64,000 nucleotides of DNA from Acanthosoma haemorrhoidale (GCA_930367205.1 OV884011.1:168403226-168467225); one strand, 5' to 3'; positions 24,687-36,989 are shown, counted from the stretch's first letter. Made by a program: numbers and translations. Notes: generated from the letters alone by a model not told the origin.

Positions 24687-25018
24687 TCCCCATTATTATT
24701 ATTATTATTTGTTCCGGCATTTGTGCACCGCGGCCTCAGTGAGACCTATTGTGCGCCGTCCATGTCCCTGTCCAATATATGTGACAGGCCCACGGCCTTT
24801 GCAAATCTGAGGATACTGAGTGGATCGATCAGTTCACATAGTTTGGGGTCTACAATGCGATCACTACCAAAGTGAAGGTATCGCCTTCTAGCTAGGTTAT
24901 CACAGTCACATATTATATGACGTGCCGTTTCTCCCTCTTTCTTGCAGAATCTGCAGATTGGTGATCCCACTATCCCCAAATTAAAGAGGTGTTTGTTTAA
25001 CCGACAGTGACCTGTAGA
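24687..25018 (-). mobile_element. Nested 5'-truncated LINE fragment (same family as 62.5-64 kb)
   Basis: On the minus strand it encodes TGHCRLNKHLFNLGIVGSPI and a following zinc-knuckle-like CRFCKKEGETARHIICDC segment. This is the region after RNase H at the C terminus of a Jockey/R1/LOA-type ORF2. About 58 bases at its 5' end are identical to the last bases of the window (63943-64000). The 3' end is an (AAT)n tail, seen here as attattatt at about 24692-24709. The frame is intact from the truncation to a stop at 24746. It is clearly a recent insertion into the older LINE around it. Confidence 0.92.
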
Positions 25019-25066
25019 CTTCCCCATTCTTTACGTCAACTCCTTCTGTTCTCCATCACTTAGACT
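25019..25066. repeat. 48-bp target-site duplication, right copy
   Basis: Exact repeat of 24639-24686, on the 5' side of the nested minus-strand LINE. Confidence 0.93.
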
Positions 25067-25939
25067 ATGGTTGTGAGGTATATGGGATCTCTCGATGCGA
25101 CTCTAAGACAAGTTGAAGTGAATCATGAATGTAGATTTGTCTTTGGGACTCCGCGACGCTGTCTGCCTTTCAACTGTACTCCGAGTTAGATGGCTCTTCT
25201 TCTGTTTGCGTGCACAATATTTCCTCGGTTCGAGCCTTTTTCAATCCATCGATCACGCATCAGCCCCCCCCCACCATATGTATATAATATTCTACAGTTC
25301 AAATCCTCAGTCCACTCCCGGAACACAAGATCCCGTCGCTCTGACCTTTACCCTTCTGCCTCCAAAACTGCACCATACATTCAATCCTACCTTGCTAGCT
25401 CTACTACCTTCTGGAATTCACTACCTCCTAATATCCACCATGCTTCAACCCGAGGAAGCTTTTAAGGTCTCCAACGACTCCTCGCCGCGTAAGAGGCGCT
25501 CGTTAGCCTGGAAACCATTTATTATATTATATTTTCTGACTTTTATTTTGGTACTTAATTTTTTTATTTGATTGTTTACTATATATAGATGTTGGATGCC
25601 ACCTTTTATGTGACTTTTTATTTATTTTATATTAATTTATTTATTTTTATTTAATGTGCAGAGTTTCGCATATTATCGTGTTTTTTTTACTTTCATTCAT
25701 CTATGACTTTATTTACTAAATACAACTAAACGATCTTTTATTTTATTTCATAATTATTATTATCATTTCTATAGAGGTTTATTTATTACATTTTATTTTA
25801 CATTGTTATAATTTTTTTTATTATGATGAGATAGTTCTTTTTATTTGCCAGAGGTGAATTTGTCATCTGAACATTAATGTTATTCATAGAGGACTTTGTC
25901 CCGAAATAAAATTTCTTTTCCATTCTATCCTCTTAGATA

Positions 25940-28190
25940 TTTATGTTGTTTTTTTTGTACACACTTTTAATATTATCGTTTGAGCAAAACATGCTATTAT
26001 CTCTTAAGCAAAAAATATTAATTTAAAAATGGATGTTTATTATTTAAGAAGAGAGACGACATGCGATTCCCCCTGACCAGTTTAAAAGCATAACTATTAC
26101 TTGGGAATCGTGTAAGATTAAGGAGGGGCTGTTAGTTTAATAATCATAAATTAATTCAGTTATTTTCTTTACAGTCTATACAATCTATACTGTAGCCTCT
26201 CGGATTTAGGCCTATGAGAAAAATAAAGAATAGATAAAGGCCAGAAACAAAACATTGTCTGCCATAGATCTGATAGCACCTCAGTCAGATAGTCTCAGTC
26301 AGAGTGGAGTGATCCCGGCTTTACGTCTACAAATATAATTAGAAATTAGGATAATTTATGACTTTAAAGTTAATTTTTCCATCATCAACAAGAGGCGAGT
26401 AAACAACAGATTATGCTTTTTATAACATAATAATAAACGGATATGCTTCCTCATGTTCTGGGCTCAAGTCCTGAGAGGGGAAGTGGATTTATTTTATTTT
26501 CTATGAAAATAACTGACTGGCTCTCGATAAGCGTTTTAGGACTAAATGTTTGTACATAAGGCCATAAAACAACAACCAAACAAATTAAATAACGGATTAT
26601 ATTATTATTGTATTATTAATTAATCCAATCAAAAAGTCAGTAGCCTCAAATTTTGTTTGCATTATTTTAAATTATTTTTTTTCGAAAGTATATATGCATT
26701 AAATAAAGATTGTACAAAATGAATAAACAACATCAAGAAACTTATTACAGGATTCTGATATTTTTTATCGTAAATTCTTTATTTTATTAAATGATGTGTG
26801 TTTGCATAAATATTTTCATTATATTAGTTTGTACTATCTATGTATGGTTACCAAACAGTAAAAAATTAATTAACAATGATGATTATAAAATTAGTGATGA
26901 CAATCAAGATGCCACCGACCCATGTGCTGAGTTACTACTGTAATCAATGCTGAATACCAACCTTTTTATAATCCATGCCAAAACCAAGGTTTGGTTCCTT
27001 GTATTGAGGCGTGACACAACTACTCTGCCACCTTCACAATAATTATTTCTATTTAGTATATAGTTTCCCCTTTGGTAAATTTGGAAAAAATACCTACGCA
27101 ATGAAAACATTTAATAACTATTATTTATACAATCAACGTTAGGAGTAATCATGTAAACCCTAATTGCTAATCGCGAATTTCCACTAGCTCGAAGTTATCT
27201 TAGCCTTTTAGAAAATTTATATTATTGCTAAATCTTTTTTTATTTTCTATAAAGGAAATCACGTCAGAAAAACTATTCAAAAAATGTACAATAGTAATTT
27301 TGTTATCTACATCAATCATGCCGAGTCCAAACTACCCTTCAAAAGAACTTTTTTTTAAATAACAAAATTAAGAATAACAAATTTTAAATCCTACTGGCCG
27401 GCCGCGTACCAATTCAGAACCTCTCTGTGCTTATGGTTGGGCACCCCTGCTTTAGACTGTCACCTTTATCTCCGTTTTCTAGACCGGATCCACGACTTTA
27501 TTCGGCTCATTTTCCCTTGATAGGCTCAACGAAAGAGATCAATTAACCTAACTAAATGATTGTCAATGAAAAAAAATTATCAAACGGAAAATGTCAACTT
27601 ACTAACGCACAATTACATAAAATTAAATTATCACGCGAGACGTGATTTCAAATATATATGTATCTATTTTTAACCCTCATTAAAATACGTCAATAGTGTG
27701 TAATAACATTAATTATCATATAAACATGGTTATATAAGCATTGTTCGTATCAAGGGATTATAATTTGTAATAGGTATTTAGCATACATCCTTAAAATAAA
27801 TTAAGAAACTGATTTTAAGTTTTTCTCACCACTAGATCAAACAAAATGTTGAGAATGACATATCATTAAATGTTGTTATGATAATATTTTTTTGATAATC
27901 TTTAATGAATTTCTATTAGCAGCGACATTATAAATGGATTTAAATCTGTTGGTAGACGCCATTTCGTTCAAGGAAGTTCAGCGCGTTTTCATGGGAATTT
28001 CCTCATTTTATTCCTTCAAGCCGTTCTGGCAGTGGATGGTGCATTATCGGACTCCTCGCAGGCTGGCTGGTCTGTCAAGACTGTGAACTACTTCCATAAG
28101 TAGTAAGACCCATGTCAGCCTACGTCCTATTCTCGAACGGGCAATTGCTTGTGATTGTTTGTCTGGTAGCCATACCCTCTCTTATATTTT
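25940..28190. other. Anonymous AT-rich DNA
   Basis: No gene recognised. A minus-strand stretch near 26985-27035 (ggtggcagagtagttgtg) has the look of a dispersed repeat, without further support. Confidence 0.35.
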
Positions 28191-28194
28191 ACAA

Positions 28195-28360
28195 CTGCTA
28201 AGTTTCTGTTTCTCGACCAGAGACAAACTTGCTTCTTCTTCTTCTGACAATATTTCGTTGTAAGGAATGGATATTGACTTGCATTGTGAGCGAGTCAAAA
28301 TCAGCTTCCCGGGGGGCTTCATCGGCTAATTTGTTGGATTTCTCTTCGAGACGGAAGCAA
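28195..28360 (-). mobile_element. Possible LINE RNase H C-terminal fragment
   Basis: The minus-strand frame contains LEEKSNKLADEAPREADFDS. This resembles the last RNase H motif of non-LTR elements (G-x-x-x-N-E-x-A-D-x-x-A-K), with the catalytic Asp as D in LADEA. Neighbouring sequence is not interpretable, so this is a weak call. Confidence 0.35.
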
Positions 28361-28399
28361 TTGAATAGACTTTTAATCATTTCAATTCGCTAATTTCGC

Positions 28400-30580
28400 T
28401 ACAAAAATTAAAGATAATTAATCATTCAAGACATTTAAGTTGACATCTTAATCGACGTTGTAATTTTTTTTTAATCACCATTCAATTTCATAACCTTCCT
28501 GTGAAACTGCACGTGTTTAGATAAAACAGGCAACTTACAACCACCAGATAGCTATCGAAAAAAAACAACACAATTTCCTCTGTTGTGTACAAAGTTTATC
28601 TCTGTTGTTTATGATTTACAAATGTGTTTTCCTTAAGCCCGAGCGCGTAATATTGTACTAAAACCGTATCTTGGATAGCACTTCACCTCTTGTGTAAGGC
28701 GAGGGTAAAAAAACACAGATTATTCCTGCACGAACAAACATAGTAGTTTAATGAATAGATTAGTAAATTAAATTAAAAACGTGGCTTTAAATTAATAACT
28801 TTTTAGGCGAAAAAAAAGATCTATGTGAACGATTTTTTTACTGAAATGAACGAATTCGATTACTGAAATGAGAAACGGCGTGATTTAATGATTATATCGG
28901 GGTGAAACTTTAAACGTTTCAAGTCGTTTATTTTTTTATGTTCTTTAGGGCTTAAACGAATGTAATAAACCAAAAGTAGTTTAACGATAAGCAATTAACA
29001 ATTTACTACAAATGAGGTAAAATGGGAATTAACCCTCCCTTCCTTAAGGATAACACTTAAAAGAACACTAAACGATGTTTTTTCATCCTCTCGCACTAAA
29101 GGACCAGGTTCTAGCATTGTGCTTTCATGATTTCCCAACCACAAAGTTTAATAGCGAAATCGACCAGCAATTACAAAATCAACTTTTCTACCCGGAGGTA
29201 CCTTCCTTTGATAGCAGTTCCAAGAACTTCTAACTAGAAGATGATAAAGGATTTGACTACAGTAATTTGTAAAGTAAATTGAGATCATTCTTATCAATTT
29301 TTAATCTAAAAAACATTTAAGTCCTTCTTAATAAGTTTTATTTTGCACTCCAGGAAACGGATTGGAGAAATCAAATGATAACATTTAATGTGATATTTTC
29401 ACATCAAGATAGTTCGATAATAACCATATTTGGACAGTAACAATCACCTTTCAAACCAGATCCGTTCTGTTTTGAATTTCTCCATCGTTATTATATACGC
29501 AGCAGAGATATGAAAGCAATTGGGATTTAATGTAACGTCGAGGTAAGTATCATGATTATATAAAAAAGTGTAAAAGGACGTGGTAGATTATTTGGCGTAA
29601 CCAGTTACATACTTTACGGCTCTTACGGTCAAATTAAATAGGTACAGATACTATGGTAACTATTAGAAAATGTTACTGGAACCCGTTTCCTAATATTTAC
29701 CTCATCGCATTTACACTTAGTCTATTCTTAATGACAATGACTTCTTCCTTTATAATTACCAGCCTAAGAAATAGGTTATAGACATGGAAGGGATCCGATC
29801 GTGGTTTGGTCCCCTTCCTTCCCACTGAACTATCCCTGCAAAACCTTACCCTAGTCATTTTCTAAGGGTTCTCGACGATGGGTCAGATGGAGGAGCGCCT
29901 AATCAGAGATAAGGAGCTAAAAATAATTTAATCTATAAATAACTAAAAATAAGACACATTTACTTTTCTTTACATGTTATTTGACTTTGTTATATGATAT
30001 TTATAATTTATTATAGTTACATAAGTGTTTGTTTTTTGTTAGTCAGAGTTCATTTTTTTAATTTGTACTTTATTATTATTCATAGTGGGTATGGCTCCAG
30101 AATAAAGTTTTTTCTGTCTAAAAAGAAAAAAAAAAATGCTTTCGATGAACGTACGGATACAATGAGGTGTTCAGCTAGGCATATGATCCACGGATCCATT
30201 AGACCAGTGAGCCTATACGTCCGTACATGTTCTCGTAATCGAAGACGCCTCTCACTCGACATTGTAAAATGACATAAGTATTGTAGCGACCGTTAACTAC
30301 ATTGATAAATTACCCTATACTCTATTGTATATATATTGTAAATTAATTTAAACAAATGTAAATAACATAAATTGCAAATGTGTAAACAATAAAAATGTCA
30401 CAAGCTGCAAGCCGGGGGTTAACCCCTACCCTTCAGCAGGTAGAAACGGCCCTGCTGGGTCAGCCCTTCAGCTGCCTACACAAAGACCGACCGCTACTTA
30501 GCTCTTATTGGTTACAACGAGGGAAATGATTGGGCCTTACGAGCCACCACTAACTATAAATAGGGGCAGATCTTGGGCTG
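28400..30580. other. Anonymous AT-rich DNA
   Basis: Nothing recognised up to about 30.0 kb. At 30100-30136 an aataaag motif is followed by an A-run and looks like an old retroposed 3' end. A GC-richer segment at 30400-30580 precedes the family A copy and may belong to it. Confidence 0.35.
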
Positions 30581-30585
30581 TAATT

Positions 30586-30917
30586 CATGGCAACTCACAA
30601 GATCGAGTAAAGCAGAAGAAATGGTTTACATCACGGCGCTTGGCCCACCAACAACAAGCCTCTAAGGGGCACCCTCACTGATATCAGACTAACTACGACT
30701 GCACTACATGCCTAGAGAAGCCTCTAGGCCCAGCTCCCAGTGGACTCTCACCACTGTACCGTAACAATCAACCTCCACTGAGGACTCCCACACTCCTTAC
30801 TCCTCTCACACCACCTTCAAGCAGGTCCTCCTAGTACAAGGATCCGATCACCCTAAATATTTTATATTTCTCCCTCATCCTAAAATTCTAACTAGAGAGC
30901 TTAGAAAAAAAAAAAAG
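30586..30917 (+). mobile_element. Jockey-like LINE 3' end with A-tail (family A, copy 2)
   Basis: It aligns with the reverse complement of 18342-18690: ggcccaccaacaacaagcc, ccagtggactctcacc, caccaccttcaagcagg and gagagcttagaaaa, ending in an A-run at 30904-30916. It is 5'-truncated and contains only 3' sequence. Confidence 0.82.
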
Positions 30918-31345
30918 CTGTAATTCACTCTCCTCTAACGAAGCTACCCGACTTGCAGCTGCGACAGAATTCAAGAATTTGGTCTTCTTCCTTATGAAAA
31001 ACCTCTACATCTCTTTCTCTCCTCACCTCGCTATGTGTTAGCCCGGCTAAGTCAGACCCACACCATCCGAGTGGGAACCTCTGCCTTCGTCTCGCTAAAT
31101 CTAGCACCTCCTTGGGAGAGACCTCTCCCTAGTGGACAACGGTTGTCGCGGCCCTGCAAACTGACCAAGCAGTGTCTGCCTCTCTCCGGTTCACACTCGC
31201 CTTTGGGATCCGGACGGATTTCGCCCACCCTCAGATACCGAGTGTGAATTTGTGGTCATTCCAAGACCACACAAACTACCTACCTACCTACCCTATACCT
31301 CTTCTCCTGAACATAGTGCATTGTCGGGGCACATACCTATCAAAA
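30918..31345 (+). repeat. Repeat family B, copy directly after a family A tail
   Basis: From about 30995 it matches 43595-43945: cctcacctcgctatg, gggagagacctctccc, cctttgggatccggacgg, gagtgtgaatt, gtggtcattccaag, cctgaacatagtg and tgtcggggcac. The small frames here are not conserved between copies in a way that supports a protein. Confidence 0.8.
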
Positions 31346-32280
31346 AATGGAGTCAGATAGTAACGCCGTCACGAAACGATTGTCCAGGTTATAAACTCAA
31401 ACAACCCTCACTTGTAACCAGGGCTAGGGTAACCAGGCACCCCCCTCGTGACGTCCCGACAAGTATAATATCATTGGCGATTGACGGACAGATCCAGTGA
31501 GGGGAGGGATATAGAGAGGACGCCATTGGAGTAAATCTAACGTAAAGAACTGTGTGAACTCATTTGTAATGGTCACGATTCACCTAAAGCGTGAATTCGC
31601 TTAACTATACGAGGACACTTAACTGCTCGTATATGTACGTTCACAAAGCCGACCGTTCACCGTTCACCGTGCCTTCTAATTCATAAACACAATTCGATCC
31701 TTCAACGAATTCATACAATCGGTAACCTGTAATGGATTTTCATCTATGAGCCATTAGCAAACTTTCGGCTCCCAACTCTAAATGTTAATAAATATAATAT
31801 CACCGTAAAAATGTGTGTTAATAACCTGGAACACTTCTCGATATAATTCCTTCACTTAACATATATTAGAAAATCGAAATCAAAAGTTACCCCGACAAAA
31901 ATGAATTGAAATACGAAGAGAATAAAAACTCGAACCAAGGAAGAGATAAAATCGACTTAGTGCGGCTCAGATAACTTATACAATCATAAAAAATTCATAA
32001 ATACGTCAGACATAAGAAAAAACGCAACACCCATTATACCTTGCTGGCTGTTTTCGTTGTTGTAATGTGCCAATTAAAAAGAACTTCCCGCATAAAAAAT
32101 AAAAGAATTACCTAACAAGCCTAAACAATTACTTTTTTAATAACTATGGAATTCACATGGGATTCAGTCCCGCAGTTATGTAATAAATGAGTGAAATTAA
32201 TAACTTAGCTTCGGTGCTATTTTTAGTTGATAATTTTATAACGCAATAAAAATTCCAACTGTATTGAAGTTGGATAAATT
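31346..32280. other. Anonymous DNA
   Basis: No gene or clear repeat recognised after the family B copy. Confidence 0.35.
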
Positions 32281-32610
32281 GTGAGAAAAAAAATACTTAT
32301 CATAAAATCTTTATTTCAAAAATTACAATTCACTTATACAGCATTAGTAATTGGGATGTACTCTTACGTTTTCATTCAAACTTATGTACTATTCCCATTC
32401 ATACCAACTTTCATACAATACATAAACAATCATTCTGCCCAGGGGCCCCCTTCCCCACTTCCAGGACAATCTCCCCAGAAAGCAGGTGGAAAGGCCGGAA
32501 GCAGCGGAGCGAACCCCGCCTTCCTCTTCGGCCGTTCCGCCATGAGAAGAAGACAAGAAAGAGCGCGTGGGAGCCACAGACGCTCAGGACATGATTGGGG
32601 CTGATGTCCA
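32281..32610 (-). repeat. Family C-like repeat with a different middle
   Basis: Read on the minus strand it starts ccaatcatgtcctgagcgt followed by tggctc, as the 38.0-kb family C copy does, and ends attgtaattttt then aataaag, as family C does. The central 150-200 bp (GC-rich, about 32420-32540) is unrelated to the other three copies. It is probably a second subfamily sharing head and tail. Confidence 0.65.
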
Positions 32611-32639
32611 AGGCCATGTAATGTGACATGGCTGGCATA

Positions 32640-34215
32640 TCTATTTATAATATAATAAAAAAAATAGAGGCATAGACATAGGCGTATGCTTTCTTTACGG
32701 TAGCGTAAACAATTTTATTTGCTCTTTAATGACTATGCAGTAATAGTTCACTGAAGCTCCGACATATAAAGATATTAGTAATCAACACTTTGATATCTCA
32801 CATTTGATCCTCTTCTCAATCTGACAGGATAATTGATTAATAATTTATCATTTACCATTAGGAGCAGTATGAAAATAATTTATCTGACGTAGCACTGTCA
32901 TTCTAAACACATATAATCATTACTCAACCACAACACCATGTCAGAACCCCAGTGAATAACTTTTTCCTACATGGAGAAAGAAAAGTATACAAGAATACAA
33001 CCATGAATCTGAAATGATAACTGTTTAAGTTATTGACAGGCACTAATTGACTTTAAGCTTAACCTCTATTTAACGTAACAATTCTAATCCCCTCCCTCAA
33101 TGCTAAGGACAAATCAAAGAAGGCAACGGGTCATGTGAACCAAAGACATTTCAAAAACCATTACTTATTTCCATTATGTATTTAATTGATTACCCTTCCA
33201 GTTTGCCATGTCGGAAATATTTTTATCCCGCCACATCATGAAATGGAAACCCCTGGAATGGGTTAAGGCCGAACAGGGGACCCGCAATCACCAGGACAGA
33301 CATAGCAGCGAAAATGTAACAGTTTTGAAAAAAACGGTACTTAGTTAAAGTTGAGAATAAACCAGATATTACAGTTAACTAGTCCGATACTAAGTTCGAG
33401 ACTTAATTCAAACCTTCTTCCCCAGCAGGTCATATCAAAAGAGGAGGAAGGGTTAGTGCCTGCTAATTTTTTGTAAAACCAAACAGCGAACAAAAAACCT
33501 GATTCAACCTATCACTAGCCGAGATTGAATGAACTTCTCGACTCCGTACATGAACCCTGCTCTTTGAAGCGACACATCAACCACAATACCATATGAAAAA
33601 TATTTTGTAATTCTCTCCTGGCCCGTATGATTTAACAGACATAATTATGATTCTATAAATATATATAGGGGTACCCCAGGGTCAGAGACCAATATTTAGG
33701 TACCTTAACTCTTGATTATACTAGCCTGTAATAATAATAAACTAAAAATTGTAAAAGGTTGCAATACAAACAGGCGATGAGGAAAAGTGTCATTGGGGAT
33801 TATGCACACATCATTAACACCGAGGAAGAACAAATATACAGCATAGCTTGACTAGTCTAATAAAAAAATATTAATTTATTACTTGTGCAATTCGTATTCC
33901 AGAAGCTCAAAGGAAAGTCTACTTGTGAATAAGTACCTCTATACTGTACAATCTCCCTATATTTTCTCACTGAGCTGCCAAAATAAAAACAGTGCCAAAG
34001 AGAATTGTAAAGTACAAAATACCTTGGATTGGGCTGTGCTTACTTTAGTTAATAAAGCCTAGTCAAGTTCTGATGGTAATTCTTAGGTACCAGTAAATAC
34101 TGCAAGTCAAAACACTCAAGTGTTTGAAGAAACTCAAGCCATCTCTCGGTATTGGCTGATAATTGTCTACCTCTTTTAATAAGCTCAAAGACACTGATCC
34201 TTGAATCAATTAGTA
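32640..34215. other. Anonymous AT-rich DNA
   Basis: Nothing recognised in either strand. Confidence 0.4.
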
Positions 34216-34217
34216 TT

Positions 34218-34275
34218 TTGTCTACCACGGGATTTGAACCCAATACCTCCATGATTTAGCCTAAAGCGCGCACTG
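34218..34275 (-). repeat. tRNA-like SINE head
   Basis: The minus strand has a B box, gggttcaaatccc (complement of 34229-34241), and an A-box-like stretch about 15-30 bp upstream. There is no complete cloverleaf. Confidence 0.4.
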
Positions 34276-34935
34276 AAGGATATAAAATTCTAGCACTACC
34301 ACGTCCCGTACCCAGCGTCCCGAGGTACGACCTACATGGTGGAAGAAAAGGAGAGCTAATAGAAAGAACGACAATGGAAGGAGACTATGGACTGAATCAA
34401 CAACAAGAAAGGAGGTTGGGGTCATTGTTCCCGGTAATACCTACCCTGCCCTGCCACCTCTAAGAGGGATAATTCTGGTAGGGGTTCTATCAGCCTCGTA
34501 ACGGAAAATGAGTGGCTACTTGAATAAAGAAATAGCGAATGTGACAAAGAAAAAATAATTTAAGATGGGGAAGCTATGAGCTTAGTACCAACCGCTCAAG
34601 CTCTTCTTCTAAACTAAGCTGGTCTACTAACTACTGACACTGAAGTAAATAAGAGGCTACCAGGACTACAGAAAGAAGACATGGAGTACCGGAAGTGCAA
34701 AATACAATGACGGATAGTATGCCTTAAAATGGAAATATATAAAACAGACATAAATAAAATAGATATAAATATTGTTAAACAAGCAAGTAACAAAAAAAAC
34801 TTGTATCTATACATAAAATAAAATCACTTCAACGAATCAATAAACCCCAGCAGTAAATAAAGTAGAAGAATGAACCAAAGACTAAACAGGTGTGCTAATA
34901 ATTGAGAAAGGAAAGAATAAGTTATATTACATATG
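34276..34935. other. Intergenic DNA, GC-richer start
   Basis: The GC-richer segment 34300-34500 shows no recognisable frame. The rest is AT-rich and featureless. Confidence 0.35.
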
Positions 34936-34937
34936 CC

Positions 34938-35095
34938 TTTCAATGGAAGGAGAACTGTCTCCCATCAACTGATTCGTGGAACTTTTCCTTATATTTTTCA
35001 CGGTTTCTTAAAAAAAAAAAAAAAAATGCAAATAAAAGTCTTGGAACTCTCCATAAAATGGATTCATACAACTATCAACGTTTCGCCAAATTAAA
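34938..35095 (+). repeat. About 150-bp direct repeat, copy 1
   Basis: It matches 35690-35842 along its length (gagaactgtctcccatc, attcgtggaacttttcc, internal A-run, caacgtttcgccaaatt). Both copies contain an internal run of 15-17 A. It is a non-coding repeat of unknown family. Confidence 0.88.
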
Positions 35096-35424
35096 GTCGT
35101 ATGTTAACAATGAATGAAATATAAAAATAAAAAAAATCCATCCAGTTATGCCTTTTACCAGTAATAAAAACCAATTATTCTTTAAGTACCATGTTTATCA
35201 GCTACGCACAAAGGCCCAGTTTTTATGAGAGAAATGTTTTTATTTTTTTATCATAAAAAGAGAACCTTGAAACACCGTTTTCTTTATAAAATAGCAAAAA
35301 AAAAACAGATGATTTTTTCAAAACCAAACAGTATATATAAATAAATGAGTAAAGTAACAGATTTGCTTGTTGAGCAGGAAAAGGTGTCTGCGCGGACATT
35401 TGACGTCAGCAGTCAAGACTGTCT

Positions 35425-35748
35425 TTAAATGAAAGAGCCACACTTTGTTTGATCAAGGACTGCACGCAATTGGAAATTAATATTCCCAGGCCAGACCGAT
35501 TTGATAATAATAAACGAAGTAATGCTCAAAATAATACAACAAAAAACGTAAAAATGGATGACTGGTAGAGATTGGTTTACTGTCATTTCTGCAAGGACCA
35601 CCTTGTCCTTAATTTTAAGTGCCAACTCCTTCAGGAACCCCCACGTACTTTTTGGAATAGCTCCTGTGCCACCAGACCACAGACCTCTAATGGAGGGAGA
35701 ACTGTCTCCCATCAACTGATTCGTGGAACTTTTCCTTATATTTTTCAC
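35425..35748 (-). other. Unassigned 107-codon frame overlapping a repeat
   Basis: This minus-strand frame has unremarkable composition (TWGFLKELALKIKDK). Its N-terminal end lies in the repeat at 35690-35842, so it may be part of a mobile element. No domain was recognised. I do not call it a gene. Confidence 0.2.
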
Positions 35749-35842
35749 GGTTTCTTAACAAAAAAAAAAAAAAAAATGCAAATAAAATCTTGGAACTCTC
35801 AAGAAAATGGATTTATACAACTATCAACGTTTCGCCAAATTT
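35690..35842 (+). repeat. About 150-bp direct repeat, copy 2
   Basis: Second copy of 34938-35095, about 750 bp away in the same orientation, nearly identical except for a few substitutions and A-run length. Confidence 0.88.
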
Positions 35843-35849
35843 CAGGAGT

Positions 35850-36905
35850 AAAGATGTAAAAGGCAAAAATGATAAGTAACCAAATACTACTACTTGAGTT
35901 GGTGATTAGGAGGAAGTCTCATTTGATTTAGAGAATAAATAAAAAACATAGTTAGCCATATTAACACACGAGTTATCTTATCAATACTAATGAGCAGTCA
36001 ATTAGTTAATCAGTAGTAATAATACTCAATAAGTTAAACTAAAGAACATATAGCCGTTTTAAGTATTATACAGGTTATTATTGCAGATTATATGAGTAAT
36101 AAATAAGAGTTGGCCCATCACTCCAGCAGGCAACTGCAGCTAGTTGGGTCATCAGTTACACAGAATCGTATTGGAACAAGAGAGGAGCACGTGAAAAGTG
36201 TGGCATGCGCATAAGCCAACTCACTAACAACGGGGCAAATGCATCCCAATTACTTGGCAATTTATATATCTGTTCTCAACCAAACTTCATAGATTATTGT
36301 ATCATAGTTATTATTCTAGAACACAGGGTTGTATTCAGTAGTAATGGCAGAAGTAATTACCAGCTGTAATTAGACGAATGATTGAAATGAAAGTGATTTA
36401 TCATTTCTTAATGAGTAGTAAGTTACGATACACCGTGTTGTTTGTCATCACATCTTTACATCAACATCTTTACTGAGTCTTTGCAGGCCACCGAAAATGA
36501 TCAGTAAGCACTTTGAGCATTATAAGTAGCAGCTTTGAATTTGACTTCCCCACCTCTGTGACCTGCACTAGGGCCCAGGCTACCTAGTGATTTCCTCAAC
36601 TCCTACAATATTTTCCAAATCAGATACCCTTTTCTGTTATAGCCTTAGTGAGTTCAGGCCAGAGAAATTAAATGTTACCAAGCAATCATTGGTAAATATA
36701 CAAATAAATTGTTCTATCATATTAACTATCAGTAAAATTAATTATATATACGATTTTTAGTCAACTATTAACATTACAAGAAACTCATTAAAACTTTCAA
36801 TGGAATGAACGAAACACTTCATTTTTTATTTTTGTTCATAAATGAAAAGTGTAATGACACATTTATTATCATTGAAATCACCACTTAATGGTATAAAGAA
36901 ATAAT
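35850..36905. other. Anonymous AT-rich DNA
   Basis: Nothing recognised. Confidence 0.4.
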
Positions 36906-36910
36906 ACTGG

Positions 36911-36985
36911 CATGATCGGGACTCAAACCCGGGTCTTCTCCAACATCTATTCGGGTGCTCTGTCAACTGAGCTACTCAGCCTCGA
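36911..36985 (-). repeat. tRNA-derived SINE head (A and B boxes)
   Basis: The minus strand reads tagctcagttgacagagc (A box, complement of about 36957-36974) and gggtttgagtccc (B box, complement of 36918-36930), spaced as in a tRNA gene. The flanks do not form an acceptor stem, so I favour a SINE head over a working tRNA. Confidence 0.6.
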
Positions 36986-36989
36986 TTAC

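Larger units (their letters stand above)
23500..25935 (+). mobile_element. CR1/Jockey-type LINE, decayed, with nested insertion
   Basis: Plus-strand pieces in changing frames follow reverse-transcriptase order: a DYRPI motif near 23790; LLDPNQSGFRDR near 23980; LSKLTLLTFSNSSINWF near 24130; LPNYIGHYTHHLCDDDPQIY near 24305 (the YADD box eroded to CDDD); LPIVIGSS near 24470; NLSWNQH near 24550; then, after the nested insertion, LRAQYFL, RNTRSRRSDLYPSASKTAPY and TTFWNSLPPNI near 25420. A T-rich 3' region follows, to a gaaataaaattt motif near 25905. Multiple stops and frame changes show a long-dead copy. The exact clade is uncertain. Confidence 0.75.

Noticed and set aside
25125..25571. 148-codon plus-strand frame
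   Set aside because: The LINE reverse-transcriptase signature lies in an overlapping frame (25190-25465). The longer frame is a shadow plus 3'-UTR translation.
36911..36985. Functional tRNA gene on the minus strand
   Set aside because: A and B boxes are good, but the flanking arms do not pair into an acceptor stem. A SINE head is more likely.
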